From assembly GCA_026874595.1 (NCBI GenBank), contig CM049313.1:51075659-51139658 (forward strand): a DNA stretch of 64,000 nt, read 5' to 3'. The notes below the pieces were generated by a model. The model had not been told where the DNA came from. It was given only the letters and a program-made list of their open reading frames with translations, and searched no databases. Within the stretch, counting starts at the first letter, position 1. The number at the start of each line of letters is the position of its first letter. Source of the stretch: Sipunculus nudus. Lineage: Eukaryota; Annelida; Sipuncula; Golfingiida; Sipunculidae. Below are positions 10,601 through 22,903 of the stretch, one piece after another. The position numbers were made by a program, and so were the translations under genes.

Positions 10601-13254
10601 ATAAATTGTGTTTTCATTGCTATTTATTCTTCCATTATTTTTCTTGCAGGATGACATCCAAAAGAACATAAATGTATCTCTGCCTAAAGCTCAGTGGACT
10701 TATCAGCTGTGTGTGGTGTTGTATGTTATGGGGATTGGCATACTACTGTATTATCTTTATGACAACATATTTGCCAAAAGTAAACTCACACCACGGAGGA
10801 CTAAGCAATGGTAAGTTAGTATCAAAACCTATAAACATAAAGACCTGAAACTTAAAATTTTTTGAGTCAGGTTTTAAAACATTTCTTTTAGGATGAGACA
10901 TTGTTTCCAGGACAAAGTAATCATTCTTTACTGCTGAATAAGACATTAATGGGTACATCCTGCAACCAAGAGGGTGGAAATCAGTCTGTTTTATGTGCAA
11001 AAACCAACAACTGTCCAGTTTCAAATTCAGTGTCATGGCCAATGGGTCACTTGTTTTTAGCTTGGCTGACTGAAGGCCATCTGAGCTATAGCAATAACTC
11101 TTTGTCCATAGTCCATACAGTTGTCCATTAACAGGGAACAAATCATAACTGTTGAACCTAGAATCTTCTAATCTGACATACCGGTACATGGAGGTTCATA
11201 AAAAATCTCCCAGGACACTTGAAATTATATCATTATGACCTGTATTTTCTTAGCATTATGGCTTGAAAGTACCCCCTCCCCCAATAATTAAAATTTGATA
11301 CAAAATTTCCTGTATCTCAATAAATTATGCATGGATTGTCATGAATCTTGCATTGACTGGTTTATCAGTTTCCCAAGACTTGTGGAGCCACCAGTATATT
11401 TTTCAACTTGTCACAAATTCACCCCTAACTTTTGGACTTGTCAAATTACAGAAAGTTGTCAGTTTCCTTTTTTATGGTTTCATCTAGTGTCCTATAAACC
11501 TCATAAGTTTAATGTTCATGACTTGTTTTATCAGTTCCTTCAATATTACAGCAAAGGTGTCAGCTCTAGTCTCCTGAAATCTGGTGTGTTTATTATTTTG
11601 TTTTTGGCATATTGTTTTCAGTCCCATCATCTTTCGTAGTCATCAGTCTTTGTCAAACATGCAGAATAGGTTTATTATGAGCTCTATAACTTTTAAAACA
11701 CAACATATTTTTTCTTCAAATTGAGACATAAGTTGCTTTGGCCATGTTCTCAGAAGAGTTTGAAAAACTAGTGACCTTTACATTGACCTGCAAGGTCAGG
11801 TCAACCATTTTATAGTTCATCATCTTTAAGATTTCTTGTGACTGTGTTAGCTTCTTTTTTGTCCCCAAATTTGACAGACAAAATGTTACAATCAGTGCAG
11901 TTTGAAAACTGATGAGCTTGATTTTTTGTTCTTATTCTTCTCTTGTACAACTTCCTGTTGTGAATGTTAAACTAAAATGGCATGCTGGTCAGCTGAGCAT
12001 CATGACCCATGCGTCATTTAATTGTTAGATAGAGACATATGCAATAATTGGAGTACATATGTATTTATCATAAAAATGTCAATAGTTTTACATTATATTC
12101 TATATGTGTGTCCCATATAATTATTCAGCCCTGAAATCAGACATCTTTAGAATTTTATGAAGATTTCTTCACTTGTGATCAATATTAAGCCTCAAAGCAA
12201 TCAGCCCATATTACTGTTTCAGGGTAGCTCTATTGGTGATCATCAGCACATGGACGTTTCTTCTGACAGCGCTGTTGGTACAAGCCCAGGCTTTAGAGAA
12301 TGCTGTAGAACTAGCTGTCCATGAATACAGTGAAAAATTGGTCAGTATACATACATCACCACAGTTCTATTTATTTTATCCATTTCATGCAACCTTGCTT
12401 TACTGGCCATTGAACTGGTTATTACATCATATTTGAAGAATAACAACAAATTACTGGTCTTTAAAACATGAAATAAACCTATATGCATTGCATGCAGATC
12501 TATAAATATATGCAACATAAAAGGAGCAATGAACTTTTTTTCTGTACCATAATTTTGTTAAAAATGTTCTTCATATCACAGGCTAAAAGATTTGAGCCAG
12601 TAACTTGTATCAAGACATACAGTGTGGTATATGTTGATAGACCTTGATAGATTACTTAAAACATATTTATTTCAGCAGGATTACAAAGTAGCTAACAAGG
12701 CTAATGCAGAATTCTGACAGCCTTACTTGCAATATTTCCATGTAATAGAGAATCAAAGTAATCTAATAGCTCGTCTGCTCTGCTCCACCAGTGTAAGAAC
12801 TTTGCATTAATAATATACATGTATATATTGAATCTTGTCAAAACATTAAATAAATTTCTAAATACTTATCAGGGCCATTGATATTCAGTTCATATCTTGT
12901 CAGAGCCATTATTGATTGTATTGGCTTGTTTTCATCTATTTATATTATATATCACTACATATATCATGGAAAATTCCAGCTGTCATGTAACTTGTTATTT
13001 ATTTCCATCTACAGGCAGTACTGGTATTGGAGGACCTTGACCTTACAACCTATAGAGATATATTGTCTTACTGGACCACCAGGTGTCTCCCTCCTATGAC
13101 ACATGGAACACTCAGCATTATGGGTATTGTAGCAGTGCGTGATGTGTCGTATTACCTGCAGTATTACAGCTGGCCAGTTATAACTGCATTAGTGACACCA
13201 ATATTCAGACTTATTAGTGCATTGAAAGAGGTTTACACTGTTAAGACACACTGA
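7628..13254 (+). CDS. Gene A: 410-residue multi-pass membrane protein, family not recognised
   Basis: Six coding exons join in frame: 7628-7994, 8459-8665, 9378-9517, 10650-10810, 12223-12340 and 13015-13254 (1,233 nt, stop TGA at 13252-13254). The ATG at 7628 follows an in-frame TAG at 7610, which fixes the start. Residues 1-100 are polar, basic and Ser/Pro-rich, probably disordered. Residues about 100-145 could form a short coiled coil. Hydrophobic helices lie near 168-187, 256-276 and 293-313, and a further hydrophobic or amphipathic stretch lies near 385-400. The loop between helices 1 and 2 has two N-glycosylation-type sites (NAT, NVS). The acceptor at 8458 was chosen because it keeps the phase-1 junction; the hydrophobic frame just before it (8401-8458) is the pyrimidine tract. 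The N-terminus suggests a cytosolic or nucleoplasmic tail in an internal membrane, but that is inference. I recognise no homologue. Confidence 0.85.
9236..9331. repeat. 32-bp tandem repeat, three copies, in intron 2 of gene A
   Basis: Three identical 32-bp units starting CACTTTTTACATATTTAG lie at 9236-9267, 9268-9299 and 9300-9331, about 45 bp before the exon-3 acceptor. Identity between copies suggests recent expansion. Confidence 0.95.
11054..12015 (+). mobile_element. Dispersed repeat with AGCTGA-type inverted termini, in intron 4 of gene A
   Basis: The left end reads TTTTTAGCTTGGCTGACTG and the right end GGTCAGCTGAGCATCATGAC, an imperfect inverted pair. The left segment (to about 11180) matches the start at 14436 and, in reverse, the end at 58600-58711, including the words ACAGGGAACAAAT and CCTAGAATCTTCTAA. 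It has no coding frame, so it is a non-autonomous family present at least three times in the window. Confidence 0.65.
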
Positions 13255-14062
13255 ACTGGACTACATGTATTACCAACAATTTAATGTCTTTTTGCCTGCA
13301 TTCGTGGGAGTTAGAATATATCTAATTCTTTGGCTGTGAACTGATATCATTTTTTCATCATGAGAAAGCATACATTTTTTAATGTGTCAATCACCTCATT
13401 GTATTTTATTTCTCATTTTATTAGCTTTATGCTTCACATAAGGTGACATTCACTTAAGGTGGTATATTTTCAGTGGAGTGTGCATACAGATCAGATAAGA
13501 ATGAAGTTACTTGTCAGTTTATATTTATTGTTAGACAAAGATATTGGCTTTCATAATTTAAATACAGTGAAAACAATAATTTTGTTCTTTGGCTTCACTC
13601 AACAAAGTGCCTCATTTATAATTATATACTTTTGCCCATGAGATATAATGTTCAGGTAGTGATATATTAGTTAAATTCTTAGCTTTACAGGAAAATCAAC
13701 AGATTGGTAGCATACTGCAGCAACATGTCAGTTATAAAAGGTCCAGAGCTTTCATTTTACAGGTTGATGCTCTACTGTTACACAATGGGTCTCCTGCTCT
13801 TATTTCAGGTAACCCCCCTCCCCTCCCAATCTCTTATTTGCAGCTGTAAACATTTTTAACTGGCTCAAACCAATATTTCAGGCATGGATCCTCCCCATTT
13901 CAGGACCTGAGGATTTTTTTTAAGGTAATCTCATTGGTATTCCTTGTTTGGACTCAATCCCCTCGCAGTTCCAATGATTGTGGAGCATTGTGTTTGTATC
14001 CAGCTTCCCATGAACAATTTGTACTGCTAGTACATTTGGCCAGAATACAACAGACATTAGTT

Positions 14063-14100
14063 ATGCACAGTGTGCATGGTGATGCACAGTGTGCATGGTG
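14063..14100. repeat. 19-bp perfect tandem duplication with internal dyad
   Basis: Two identical copies of ATGCACAGTGTGCATGGTG (14063-14081 and 14082-14100). Each contains the near-palindrome ATGCAC-AGT-GTGCAT. It lies about 800 bp after the gene A stop, possibly in its 3' untranslated region. Confidence 0.9.
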
Positions 14101-14123
14101 AGGAGATATGTCTATTCACCTGG

Positions 14124-14129
14124 AATAAA
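14124..14129 (+). terminator. Candidate polyadenylation signal of gene A
   Basis: An AATAAA hexamer 870 bp downstream of the gene A stop. No transcript evidence is available, and other A-rich hexamers are present. Confidence 0.25.
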
Positions 14130-15011
14130 AACCTGCATGGATTTATACATCCTGAATGTCTGATCTCCTCGGATCTGATCCGAGTAGTTGTTCCACTTTG
14201 AAACTCAATGATTTTATACTGACAGACTGATGATCATGTATTTTTGTACAAACTATATCCATATTACCTCAATGTTGTATATTTACATATAAAACTGTAT
14301 ACCCATGTGTGTAAATATAATTGTAAAAGTTTGCTCTTATGTTTTGTCATTTTGGTGCTTCCTTGAGTCTGTCAGCATGTATGTATGTGAGATAGTGATG
14401 TCTGACTTGAGTCTGGATTTGGATCAGAGTCCAGTTTTTAGCTCAGCTGACTGTAATTCATCTGAGCTTTAGCGATCACCATTTGTCCAGCGTCTGTCTG
14501 GCTGTTCCGTTGTCTGGCCATTGACAGGGCACAAATCCAGGGTTAACCAGTTAATGCCAGGCCTGTAAATGCCACTGGCGATTCCTAGAAAATGCCGGAA
14601 CAGACAATACCCCATCTGGCAAATAAATAGCAAATACAAAGAAAATGCCTTTTCGTACATTTTCATGGTTGTCACAAAGATCTACAAGCTGAAAAAAAAC
14701 ACAATATGATAAGAACTGCTCAATACAGATAAAAAGTATTTATCTGCAACAGCAGACTATGAGAACTACAAGAGTACATTGCTAAATTATAGTAATACTG
14801 TATCAGTGTATGATAAATGTTTTGAATTAAGTTAGCAAAATCACAAATTGAGGAATAATAATTTTTTCAAGAGCTCCTATATAATTTTAATTGAATAAAT
14901 AACTGTACCTGATTGTATAAAGTTTTATCTGTATCTGTTTCCCACTGCTCAGCAATAATCTTCCAGGTTAGGGGGTGTGCATAAATTATTATTTTGACTT
15001 TGTCATGATAG

Positions 15012-16629
15012 CAGTGGCATAGACAGGTCTACAGACCTTGGGGGATGGTAATCTGTATATATATATATATATATATATGTATAATATATAATGATAAAAG
15101 AAACAAAAGTGTACATTGTAGAATGTTTATCTCCCGCATTTTTATAACTCTCAGTCAATCACTCTACTTTCAACAATAAACAAATTGTCCTGCACATTAT
15201 TTCATGACAGTAATATTTTGTATTTTGTTTCTGATTAAATTATAACCATGAGAATCGGTGATCATAAGATCAGGTATCTAGATATCATCTGGATCATGAC
15301 AGTATACACTGCTACATGATTTAGAATAGAACTAGTATCATGTATTCCTTTAAGTATTTAAGTCTAGAAGGAGTGATATATTTAATGAACAAATTAATGA
15401 ATCCACAACTTAATGAATAAACCAATAGACAGATAAATGATAAATCACTCGAAAAAAAATCATAATTTCAAGAACTATTTATAGATAATAAACGGGGTAA
15501 AATTAAAATTATCAAAATTATATTTCTTATCAACCTGCAGCTATGCAGAAAATAAAATGCTAAGCAAACTCTTGTTTACAAAGCTTGATTAAAAGGGTTT
15601 TATCAAGCACGGTAAATAATGAAATAAAATCCAATGGGTTGTCGGAAGTAAACTGTATAGAAATATTTTTATCATGATTCGAGTCATTTCTTATTATGCC
15701 ATATCATATTGATCATATTGTGGAATAGGGTAAAACGCGGGAGAGAAACATACTTGTTAAGTTCTAATTCCCTTAAACGGTGCAGTAGTATGACCGCTTT
15801 AATTGCTAGATGTCGCAGAAGTTTCTTGTCATCTAGTCAAAGAAATGCCCGAATGTTTGATGCTTCCTCTCGCTTGTCCATAATGCCTAAAATACATAAT
15901 TATGCCTGTTCAAGAATTCTTTGGTATCCTATATAAGCAATACACAATTTATAGCCTATATCTACACTGACCTCTTATATTGGAATGATTGTGAAGATAT
16001 GATTTTCCTTAAATAAAATGTTTAAAATCTGGAAATAGACTTATCTTTCCTATTCAATCAACAAACTAGAGAACCTGAGGAAAAGATACATGTATAGATA
16101 ATGAAGATACTGGAAATTTATTTTTTTACATTCATTGTTTACTTTTTAGCTGGTTAACCGTGCTTTTGTCTGAATGCATTATAAATTTTGAGAATGGGTT
16201 ATTTGTAGAATAATTAAACATATTAATTCATATGATTAATAGCTTATCATACAGCAATAGAACTATGGAGGTTTTAGTCTACATATTAAATTTTATACTT
16301 AACGATAATAGTAATTACCGTCAGACTGTAATTGAATATTATAAGTGTATCTCCAATGCAGAAACAAAATATATGGACACCTGTGGTGAAACTGAATAAC
16401 AAATTAATGATCCTTGAATGCTGAATGACGCGAGACAGTTGTTACTTCTAATACCTTAATACGTTCGTTATACATATTATTACTATTAACTGGCATGTAT
16501 TGCATAATTACTATAGTTTTGCTTTTTCCCTATATAAAACCAGGGGATGATTGTACACACCATCACCCCCCCCCCACCTAAAATTGTATGGGGTATGCAT
16601 CCCCCTTTTCCCCTCTATCTAAGCCCCTG
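15012..16629. mobile_element. hAT-like element 2, nested, with perfect 8-bp TSD
   Basis: Flanked by the exact 8-bp direct duplication CATGATAG at 15004-15011 and 16630-16637. The left end begins CAGTGGCATAGACAGG and the right end, on the minus strand, CAGGGGCTTAGATAGAGGGG, so the tips are CAG-type inverted repeats. A (TA)n run lies at 15056-15078 and a C-run near 16566. The longest frame is 75 codons and does not resemble a transposase, so the copy is non-autonomous. Confidence 0.85.
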
Positions 16630-16789
16630 CATGATAGGCTGTTCGTGCTGCTTCAAACTGTTCATCAGTTTCAGTGATAATAATTTCCTATAGTAGCTGT
16701 TTCCAGTCTGTACTAGTTTATGGAATGAAAATGTCTAAATGTTTCAGTATTGGCCTTAAGTACTTTAATTATTGCCTTTAAGGGTAGAC

Positions 16790-17245
16790 CCCTTGTGGTA
16801 GTTGTAGCGGACTGAACTGTCTCACTAGTGAAGCTTGCTTTTTCTAGCGAAGCTTTTGGTACGCAGGTCATGTGCGCCACCGCCATGGGTTCGAAACTGG
16901 GATTGGCCCAATATTTCCCCCTGAACAATTTGTCTTCTTAAGAAAATGGGGGCTGGTCCAAAGTGAAGGTAAACTTTGTTGCCCAGGGAATAAGCTCACC
17001 AAAGTGTGACTCCTGGGATAATTAGTCCTGTTCAGATAGCAGAAAGCTCTTAAGAGGGGGTGTGTTACAGAACGCTAAAGTGTGACTCCTGGGATAATTA
17101 GTCTTGTTCAGATAGCAGAACGCTCTTAAGAGGGGGTGTGTTACGGGACCGAGCTATCCGCAAGCTTCACAAGCGAAGCGGTTGGTAGGCCGGGCCTGTG
17201 CGCCACCGAAATTGGTTCGACTCCCGGATCTGCTGAGTGTTTTCC
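16790..17245 (+). repeat. SINE-like or tRNA-like segments with a 76-bp tandem duplication
   Basis: Two stretches resemble an RNA polymerase III B box (GGGTTCGAAACTGG near 16886 and TTGGTTCGACTCCCGG near 17212), each preceded by GTGCGCCACCG. Between them a 76-bp unit starting AAAGTGTGACTCCTGGGATA is duplicated in tandem at 17001-17076 and 17077 to about 17150, differing at few positions. No A box is clear, so the tRNA origin is tentative. Confidence 0.5.
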
Positions 17246-17797
17246 CCTGAATAATTTGTCTTCGTAACATAGTTTAGTGAAAGTATATATGAATTCAGAG
17301 TGAATGGGGCCTGACCATTTATTAGCCCCACTAACCACCACTTACATTAACAACAGCTGGCCCACACTTGCTCGGACAGTATGCACATCCAAGCAATTAC
17401 TGAACTAGAACAGTCGGTAAAACATTATGTGCTCATATTGCCTAGTGACCTAGTGTCAACTTAGAAACACTTCCCTTTTGATATACAAGTTACACCACAT
17501 TATAAAGTATAAACTAACCTGCCAAATCTGATCTCTCCCCTGATTTTAAATCCATAAATGTTTATTTTTTTATCATAAAAAATACTTTAATCAGTACTAT
17601 AAGTAAAACGTAATATGGAAGAATCTGGTAATGAAAGTGTAAGTATAATCACGGCAAAGAAATCTTAATGACCTGGTTTGGTAAAATTCAATTTGCCATC
17701 ATTTACCAGAAAATGCCAGGATTTGCGTGCAAAAAGTGGCATTTAGCCTACACCGGCATGAACTTTATGAGTATTTGCCGGCATTTTGCCAACCCTG

Positions 17798-18671
17798 AAA
17801 AATTCATAACCATTAGACCTAGAATTTTCTAACTGTACACCCAGTAAGGTCCTGAGCAAATCTCCTTGGAACCATGAAATTAGGTCATGGTGACCTCTAT
17901 TCTGCGACCTTTGGACTAAACACATGATTTTGAGCAACCAGATAGTCGGAGCACAAATTGTAACCATTAGGCCTAGAAACTTCAGGTAGGTCCTGGCTAA
18001 GTGTCCATTGAAACATGAAATTAGGTCACCATGACCTATTTCTGCAACCTATAAAAATGAAATTTCATATAAGCACCCTGAATGTCAAATGATCACAAAT
18101 CATATCTGTTAGGCCTAGAATCTCCTAACGTAACGTGTGTCCTGGGCAAATCTCCTTGGAAAACTGAAATTAGCTCATGATGACCTATATTCCGCGACAT
18201 ACTGACTGAAAACATGATTTAGAGTACCCAGACAGACGGTGCACAAATTGCATCCATTAGGCCAAGCATCTTATACTGTAAAATTCAAGGAGTTTACGGC
18301 AAATGTCCTTTGAGACATCAAATCAGGTCACCGTGACCTATATTCCGCGACCTATAGGAAAAAGATGTCATGTGAGCCCCCTGAATGCCAGATCGGGTAA
18401 AAATTGTATCCTTTGGGCCTAGAATCTTCAAAAGTAACATTCTGGTAAGTCCTGGGCAAATGTTCCTTGAAACATTAAATTAGGTCATTGTGACCTGTTT
18501 TCTGCGACTTGTAGGAAAAATGTCATATGAGCACTAAATGTCAGAACAAATCGTATCTGTTAGGCCTTGAATCTTCTAACACAACATCATGGTCGGTTCA
18601 AGGCAAATCTGAGTTGAGATGTTCACCTCTATTTTGTGACCTTCTGACAGAAGACATAATTTTGAGCACCA
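17798..18671 (+). repeat. Tandem ~150-bp units carrying ERE-type palindromes
   Basis: About six diverged units share the words TAGGCCTAGAATCTTCTAA, CCTGGGCAAATCTCCTTG, AAATTAGGTCA and TGACCTATATTCTGCGACCT. Five units contain an inverted AGGTCA repeat with a 3-bp spacer: 17882-17896, 18023-18037, 18172-18186 (one mismatch), 18325-18339 and 18482-18496. The copies are spaced 141, 149, 153 and 157 bp apart. Confidence 0.85.
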
Positions 18672-18990
18672 TTTAAATGGATCCACAAGCTTTTTCAAGA
18701 AGTGGGCCCTGTAGCTGTGACCTTGACCCCCTGAACTCAAAATTATAGGGTTCTTCATCGATAGGTAGGAGAACCATATGTGCAAGATGAAAGGTTTTAG
18801 TAAAACGGTTTGGCTTTGAATGGGTCCACAAGCTCTTTCAATAAGTGGGCCCTGTGGCCGTAACCTTCCACCCCATGACCTCAAAATCAATCGGGGGGTT
18901 CTTTATCCATTGGTGGGTGAGCCATATTTGCAAGATGAAAGGTTTTGGTCAAACGGTTTTGCTTTAAATGGGCCCACAAGCTTTTTTTTT
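18672..18990 (+). repeat. Two tandem ~150-bp units of a second repeat
   Basis: Direct copies share CACAAGCTTTTTCAA, AGTGGGCCCTGT, GTGACCTT, GGGTTCTT and GCAAGATGAAAGGTTTT. A third copy starts near 18967 and is cut off. Confidence 0.75.
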
Positions 18991-21900
18991 AAGAAGTTGG
19001 CCTTTTGGCCGTGACCTTTCCATTTTGATGATAAAGTATTACATGATAAGGGCGTACAGAAAATGAAATACCCATGCATTATTTGTGGTCAGGTATTTTT
19101 AGTTAACACTATTCGTGTATGAATGACTAAGAAAAGTTTATTTCAGGCCCTGTCTCTGCACTCTCTCACACAGAGGTAAACATGGATAGGAATTTGTAAG
19201 GACAGGATTCATGCGCGTTCTCACTAAAGTCTTACAAAGTCTTACCTTTCATTTTGCAAAAAAAAAGTCTTACTTTTCTTACATTTTAGAGGATAGGTTC
19301 TTGTTACAGTTTTAATCGAGGAGGCAAATAAATGGCTACCATAGACCTTCAAGTAGCAACATTTTCAAAGCTTGTTCCTTTAAGTAACCGTAACGTTACT
19401 TCAGACGTCATCCACATGTATAGAATACCGGGGGTTTCATGACCATGTGGGGCACCTCTAAAGAATTTTAAAAGCTGATAAATTCGAATCAAAAGACATG
19501 CATGCACAAGTTTCGGTGGTGTGAAAGGGGGCTCAAAAGTTTCGCGCCAGTTCATCTCTGATTATCATGAAAATTTGCCGAAATCATGTAGCCTCTGCGG
19601 TTTCTACATGTCAGCGGATGCGGGTTAACTACGTTGGGAACTGACCCACCGACGATCCCGTAAATCTGTGTGTCTGTTGGCAATGCAAACACGTCAGAAA
19701 GAATTTTCAGAAACATTGACCTTAACATGAGACAGCTTGTTCCTAAAATAGCAATTATCTTTTTTTGTTCATGTGTGAAAATATTTGACAGCACTTTCAA
19801 TTATATTGTTTGACTTCTATATATGGATAGCAGGGTTCGTAAACCATTAAAAGGTGCTTGAAAGCGTGATGGGTAAATTAGGTATGTGTGGAAAAGTGCC
19901 AGAAAAAGGAAGTTGAAATAAAAATTTGTAATTGAGCAGGTGTTCAGAGGATTTTAAAGTGATTCTCAAAGAAGTCAGCATTTATATAACCCCATACCAG
20001 AACACGGCATGATCTCTGTATATACGACTGACGTGTGTTCCTTAGGAACACTTGAGACAAAAATATAGGAGTTTATAGGTATTTCCAATTATAGGAGTTG
20101 GTAGGTTATTATTTCAAATGATGGCCACCTCTTTCGTTTCATACATGGCACAACATCTGTGATATTTAGACACATTCACCTCATATGCTTAATAGAGAAT
20201 TAATATTGGGTATCAATTTTTCAATCTCGTTTTTTAGTCCTTGCCCTACCCCTTTCCCAATTATGATTTTCCCTAAGGAATGAGCACTAATCTTTTCTCG
20301 AACATATAGTTCAGAATATGCAAGTATAAATGGACCTCGAAAAATTGCTTGGCTTACATCCAAAACAACCAGAGATATAATAATGGATTATTAAGTGAAA
20401 TACATGCCTTACATAGAATCGAAAATGGAAATACAGGCGCCACATATTTTAATGGTAAATATATAAAATGAGCATCGATTTCAACAGTAATGGGGACCGT
20501 TCGCAACATTCGTCCGCCACCGCTAACACACTTCGGCTTGTCTTGGAAGCACTGCTTGACAAGTGTATGTATACATGTACATCCCTCATCTGGTCGATCA
20601 TACGACAATACCTGTGATCTTATTTAAGTCTCATACGAAGCCAAAATAAGAAACAAAAGTAGCTTAAGCCTTAGGACTAAAAACTTGACTTCTTTACTTT
20701 TTTATTCTCCGCAAAGCAGTGTAAATAACTATTAATACTTATACAATCATTATAAATAAAATTAAACCTCTCGTTAAACCTGTAACAAACTGACATGACA
20801 ATGAGCTGCATGAAAGTACATTCTTATTTTTGGGACATTATCAATAGAACTTGATCATATTTACAGGCCAAATAATTTATTTTGAGATAATCTTTAATAA
20901 GCATACTTCTTCATATCTATAATATATATAAAGTCCTAAACCTTTTTTACTGTTATTAACGTGACCCTTTATAAGCATCATGGTTCCCGGAGTTATAGAT
21001 ATACCGTTCTTGAAACTCTCCCAAAGAACAATCTATCTTTTCTATCTGTTTCTATTTTAAGCCAAAACTCCCACGGCAATCACGTAAAAAGTCTGCACAG
21101 ATATACGTATACCCGATATGTCTGTGTAAAAATAACAGCGATGGTCCTATTTTGGTTACTACCGTCTAGATAGATACCTGCCCGGCTTCACACCAGTAAC
21201 GAAAGTTGGACTTTCTTGGCATGTGATGATAAATCCGAAAGGGTAGAATCCCTGAACAAAATTGTCGTTAGCTTGCAGATATATGCCTAAAAATTCGCGA
21301 TATATTTCATAGGTATTTACTCTAGGTGTGTGACTGTGTGAGCAGTTCTAGGATTACAGGTCAAGTGTTCTGGTCACAGCCATCTGTTGAATCCAGTGTC
21401 CTTGGACCAATCAATTTGCCTTCATAGCCGCACTGGCTTGTTTTCTCGTTGTAACACGCACCAGACGAAATATGATTAATGTAAACCCATAACGTCGGCT
21501 ATATCCTGCCGTCAAGAGCAGTTACACTAGTATAAGTCTGGATATCGGGGCAGTAGTAGAGGATTTAGCGCACGCTATGTATCGTGTGCAGGGGTTTCTA
21601 TAATCCCCCAGTACAATAACGGCAAATGGTCGAAAGATCTTGGCAACGGCAACTTCCGGTGTTTTGGTATTCGTGTTTTAAGCAACAGCCTGCTTGTTCC
21701 TCTCTTAAGATACTATGCAGATAGCTGGTCAAGTTTCATTCAGCATCGAATGGATTAAAATAATAGTAAGTCTATATCTATTCTGTTTATATATTTTTCG
21801 AGCAATATTTTATTGCAAATTATAAGAATGTAGGAAATAGGCATGATACTATTCAGTTATTTTCATTTGTGAGCATTACTGCATGTCAAATATTATAAAA

Positions 21901-22084
21901 TTTTAAGAAAATATTGTTTATACAAAACAATATATGTACATACACCTAGACCACTTTGCACATTAGTTCACCATATTCTTTTTTTTATAATTATTGTTAT
22001 TATTATCACTGTTTTTTTTTTCTTTTTTTTTATTTCAAAACAATACAGATACACGAGTTCACCATATTCTTAGCCATCAGTGAT
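18991..22084. other. Intergenic, no gene recognised
   Basis: Open frames are short and lack supported splice partners. A CAGGGTTCGTAAACC start at 19831 resembles a hAT tip but has no partner. 21955-22045 is T-rich. Confidence 0.5.
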
Positions 22085-22500
22085 GTATTCGAAACAACCA
22101 ATCCGAGGTTCAAGATTGAGACTATAGGATTTGAGACCAAGGCCGAGACCATGGGATCGTAGACCACGGGAAGTGTGACAAAGACCGACCAATGAGATTA
22201 AGGACCGAGACCATGAGATCCAAGACCGAGACCATTGGGTCCAAGACCGAGACCATGGGATCCGAGATCATGGGACGAGAGACCGAGACCTAGACCATGG
22301 GACCCAAGACCGAGACCATGGGACAAGAGAACGAGACGGAGACCATGGGATCCGAGACCGAGAGCATGGGATTGGTTTGAGAGACAGAGACCGTGGGATG
22401 TGTGACAAGAAATGAAACCATGGTTTGAGAGACCAAGACCGAGACCATGGGACGAGAGTCCAAGACCAAAACAATGGTATCCGAGACCTGAAACCCATAT
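22085..22500. repeat. GAGACC/ATGGGA minisatellite
   Basis: Interspersed copies of GAGACC, CAAGACC and CCATGGGA in units of about 12-24 bp fill this block; related words recur at 22733-22775. The antisense frame reads as Ser-His-Gly-Leu-Gly-Leu repeats, which follow from the DNA repeat and are not taken as a protein. Confidence 0.85.
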
Positions 22501-22782
22501 GCTTATCAAACCGTCACCTATTTCTCTCTGGTAGAACAGGGTTCATACAAAATTCGGAAAACCCTCCGTCAGCAGTTTGATACTACACGAACAACAGAAA
22601 GCAATAGTGTTGCGTGAACATTTAATAAAACCGCTTAAGCCGAGTAAAAAAAAAGAACAAATGACACGCATGGTGATTACAGTGGTGCATGTAATTTTAT
22701 ATCAAATGTGAATTTCTACTTTGTTTAGAAGTGGAGACCATAAAAGATACCAAAATCAGGACCGCGATCAAGACCTACATCA

Positions 22783-22783
<1 letters not shown>

Positions 22784-22854
<71 letters not shown>

Positions 22855-22857
22855 TAT

Positions 22858-22901
<44 letters not shown>
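22784..22901. repeat. Compound (TA)n(GA)n microsatellite
   Basis: TA run at 22784-22858 followed by GA at 22861-22901. Confidence 0.95.

Positions 22902-22903
<2 letters not shown>

Larger units (their letters stand above)
14538..17797. mobile_element. hAT-like element 1 (non-autonomous or decayed), inserted in the host repeat
   Basis: The left end starts CAGGGTTAACCAGTTAATGC and the right end, on the minus strand, CAGGGTTGGCAAAATGCCGG; both subterminal regions are rich in AAATGCC and TGCCGGCA words. Flanking 8-mers are CACAAATC (left) and AAAAATTC (right), a 5/8 match. Removing the element and one duplication restores the host repeat order CACAAATC-ATAACCATTAG. No transposase frame is present. 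15012-16629 is a second inserted element. Confidence 0.75.
14435..18990 (+). mobile_element. Host repeat element with tandem units, split by nested insertions
   Basis: The start, TTTTTAGCTCAGCTGACTG, matches the left end of the repeat at 11054. The family sequence runs to ACAGGGCACAAATC at 14537, stops, and resumes at 17798-17806 with a degenerate copy of the junction followed by ATAACCATTAGACCTAG, the order seen uninterrupted in its sister copies. The resumed part is about six tandem units of ~150 bp (17798-18671), then two units of another repeat (18672-18990). The right terminus is unclear. Confidence 0.7.

Noticed and set aside
19831-21256. hAT element from CAGGGTTCGTAAACC at 19831 to a CCCTG near 21250
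   Set aside because: No inverted match beyond five bases and no target duplication.
22198-22509. Antisense frame with Ser-His-Gly-Leu-Gly-Leu repeats
   Set aside because: Produced by the GAGACC/ATGGGA minisatellite; no splice or start context.
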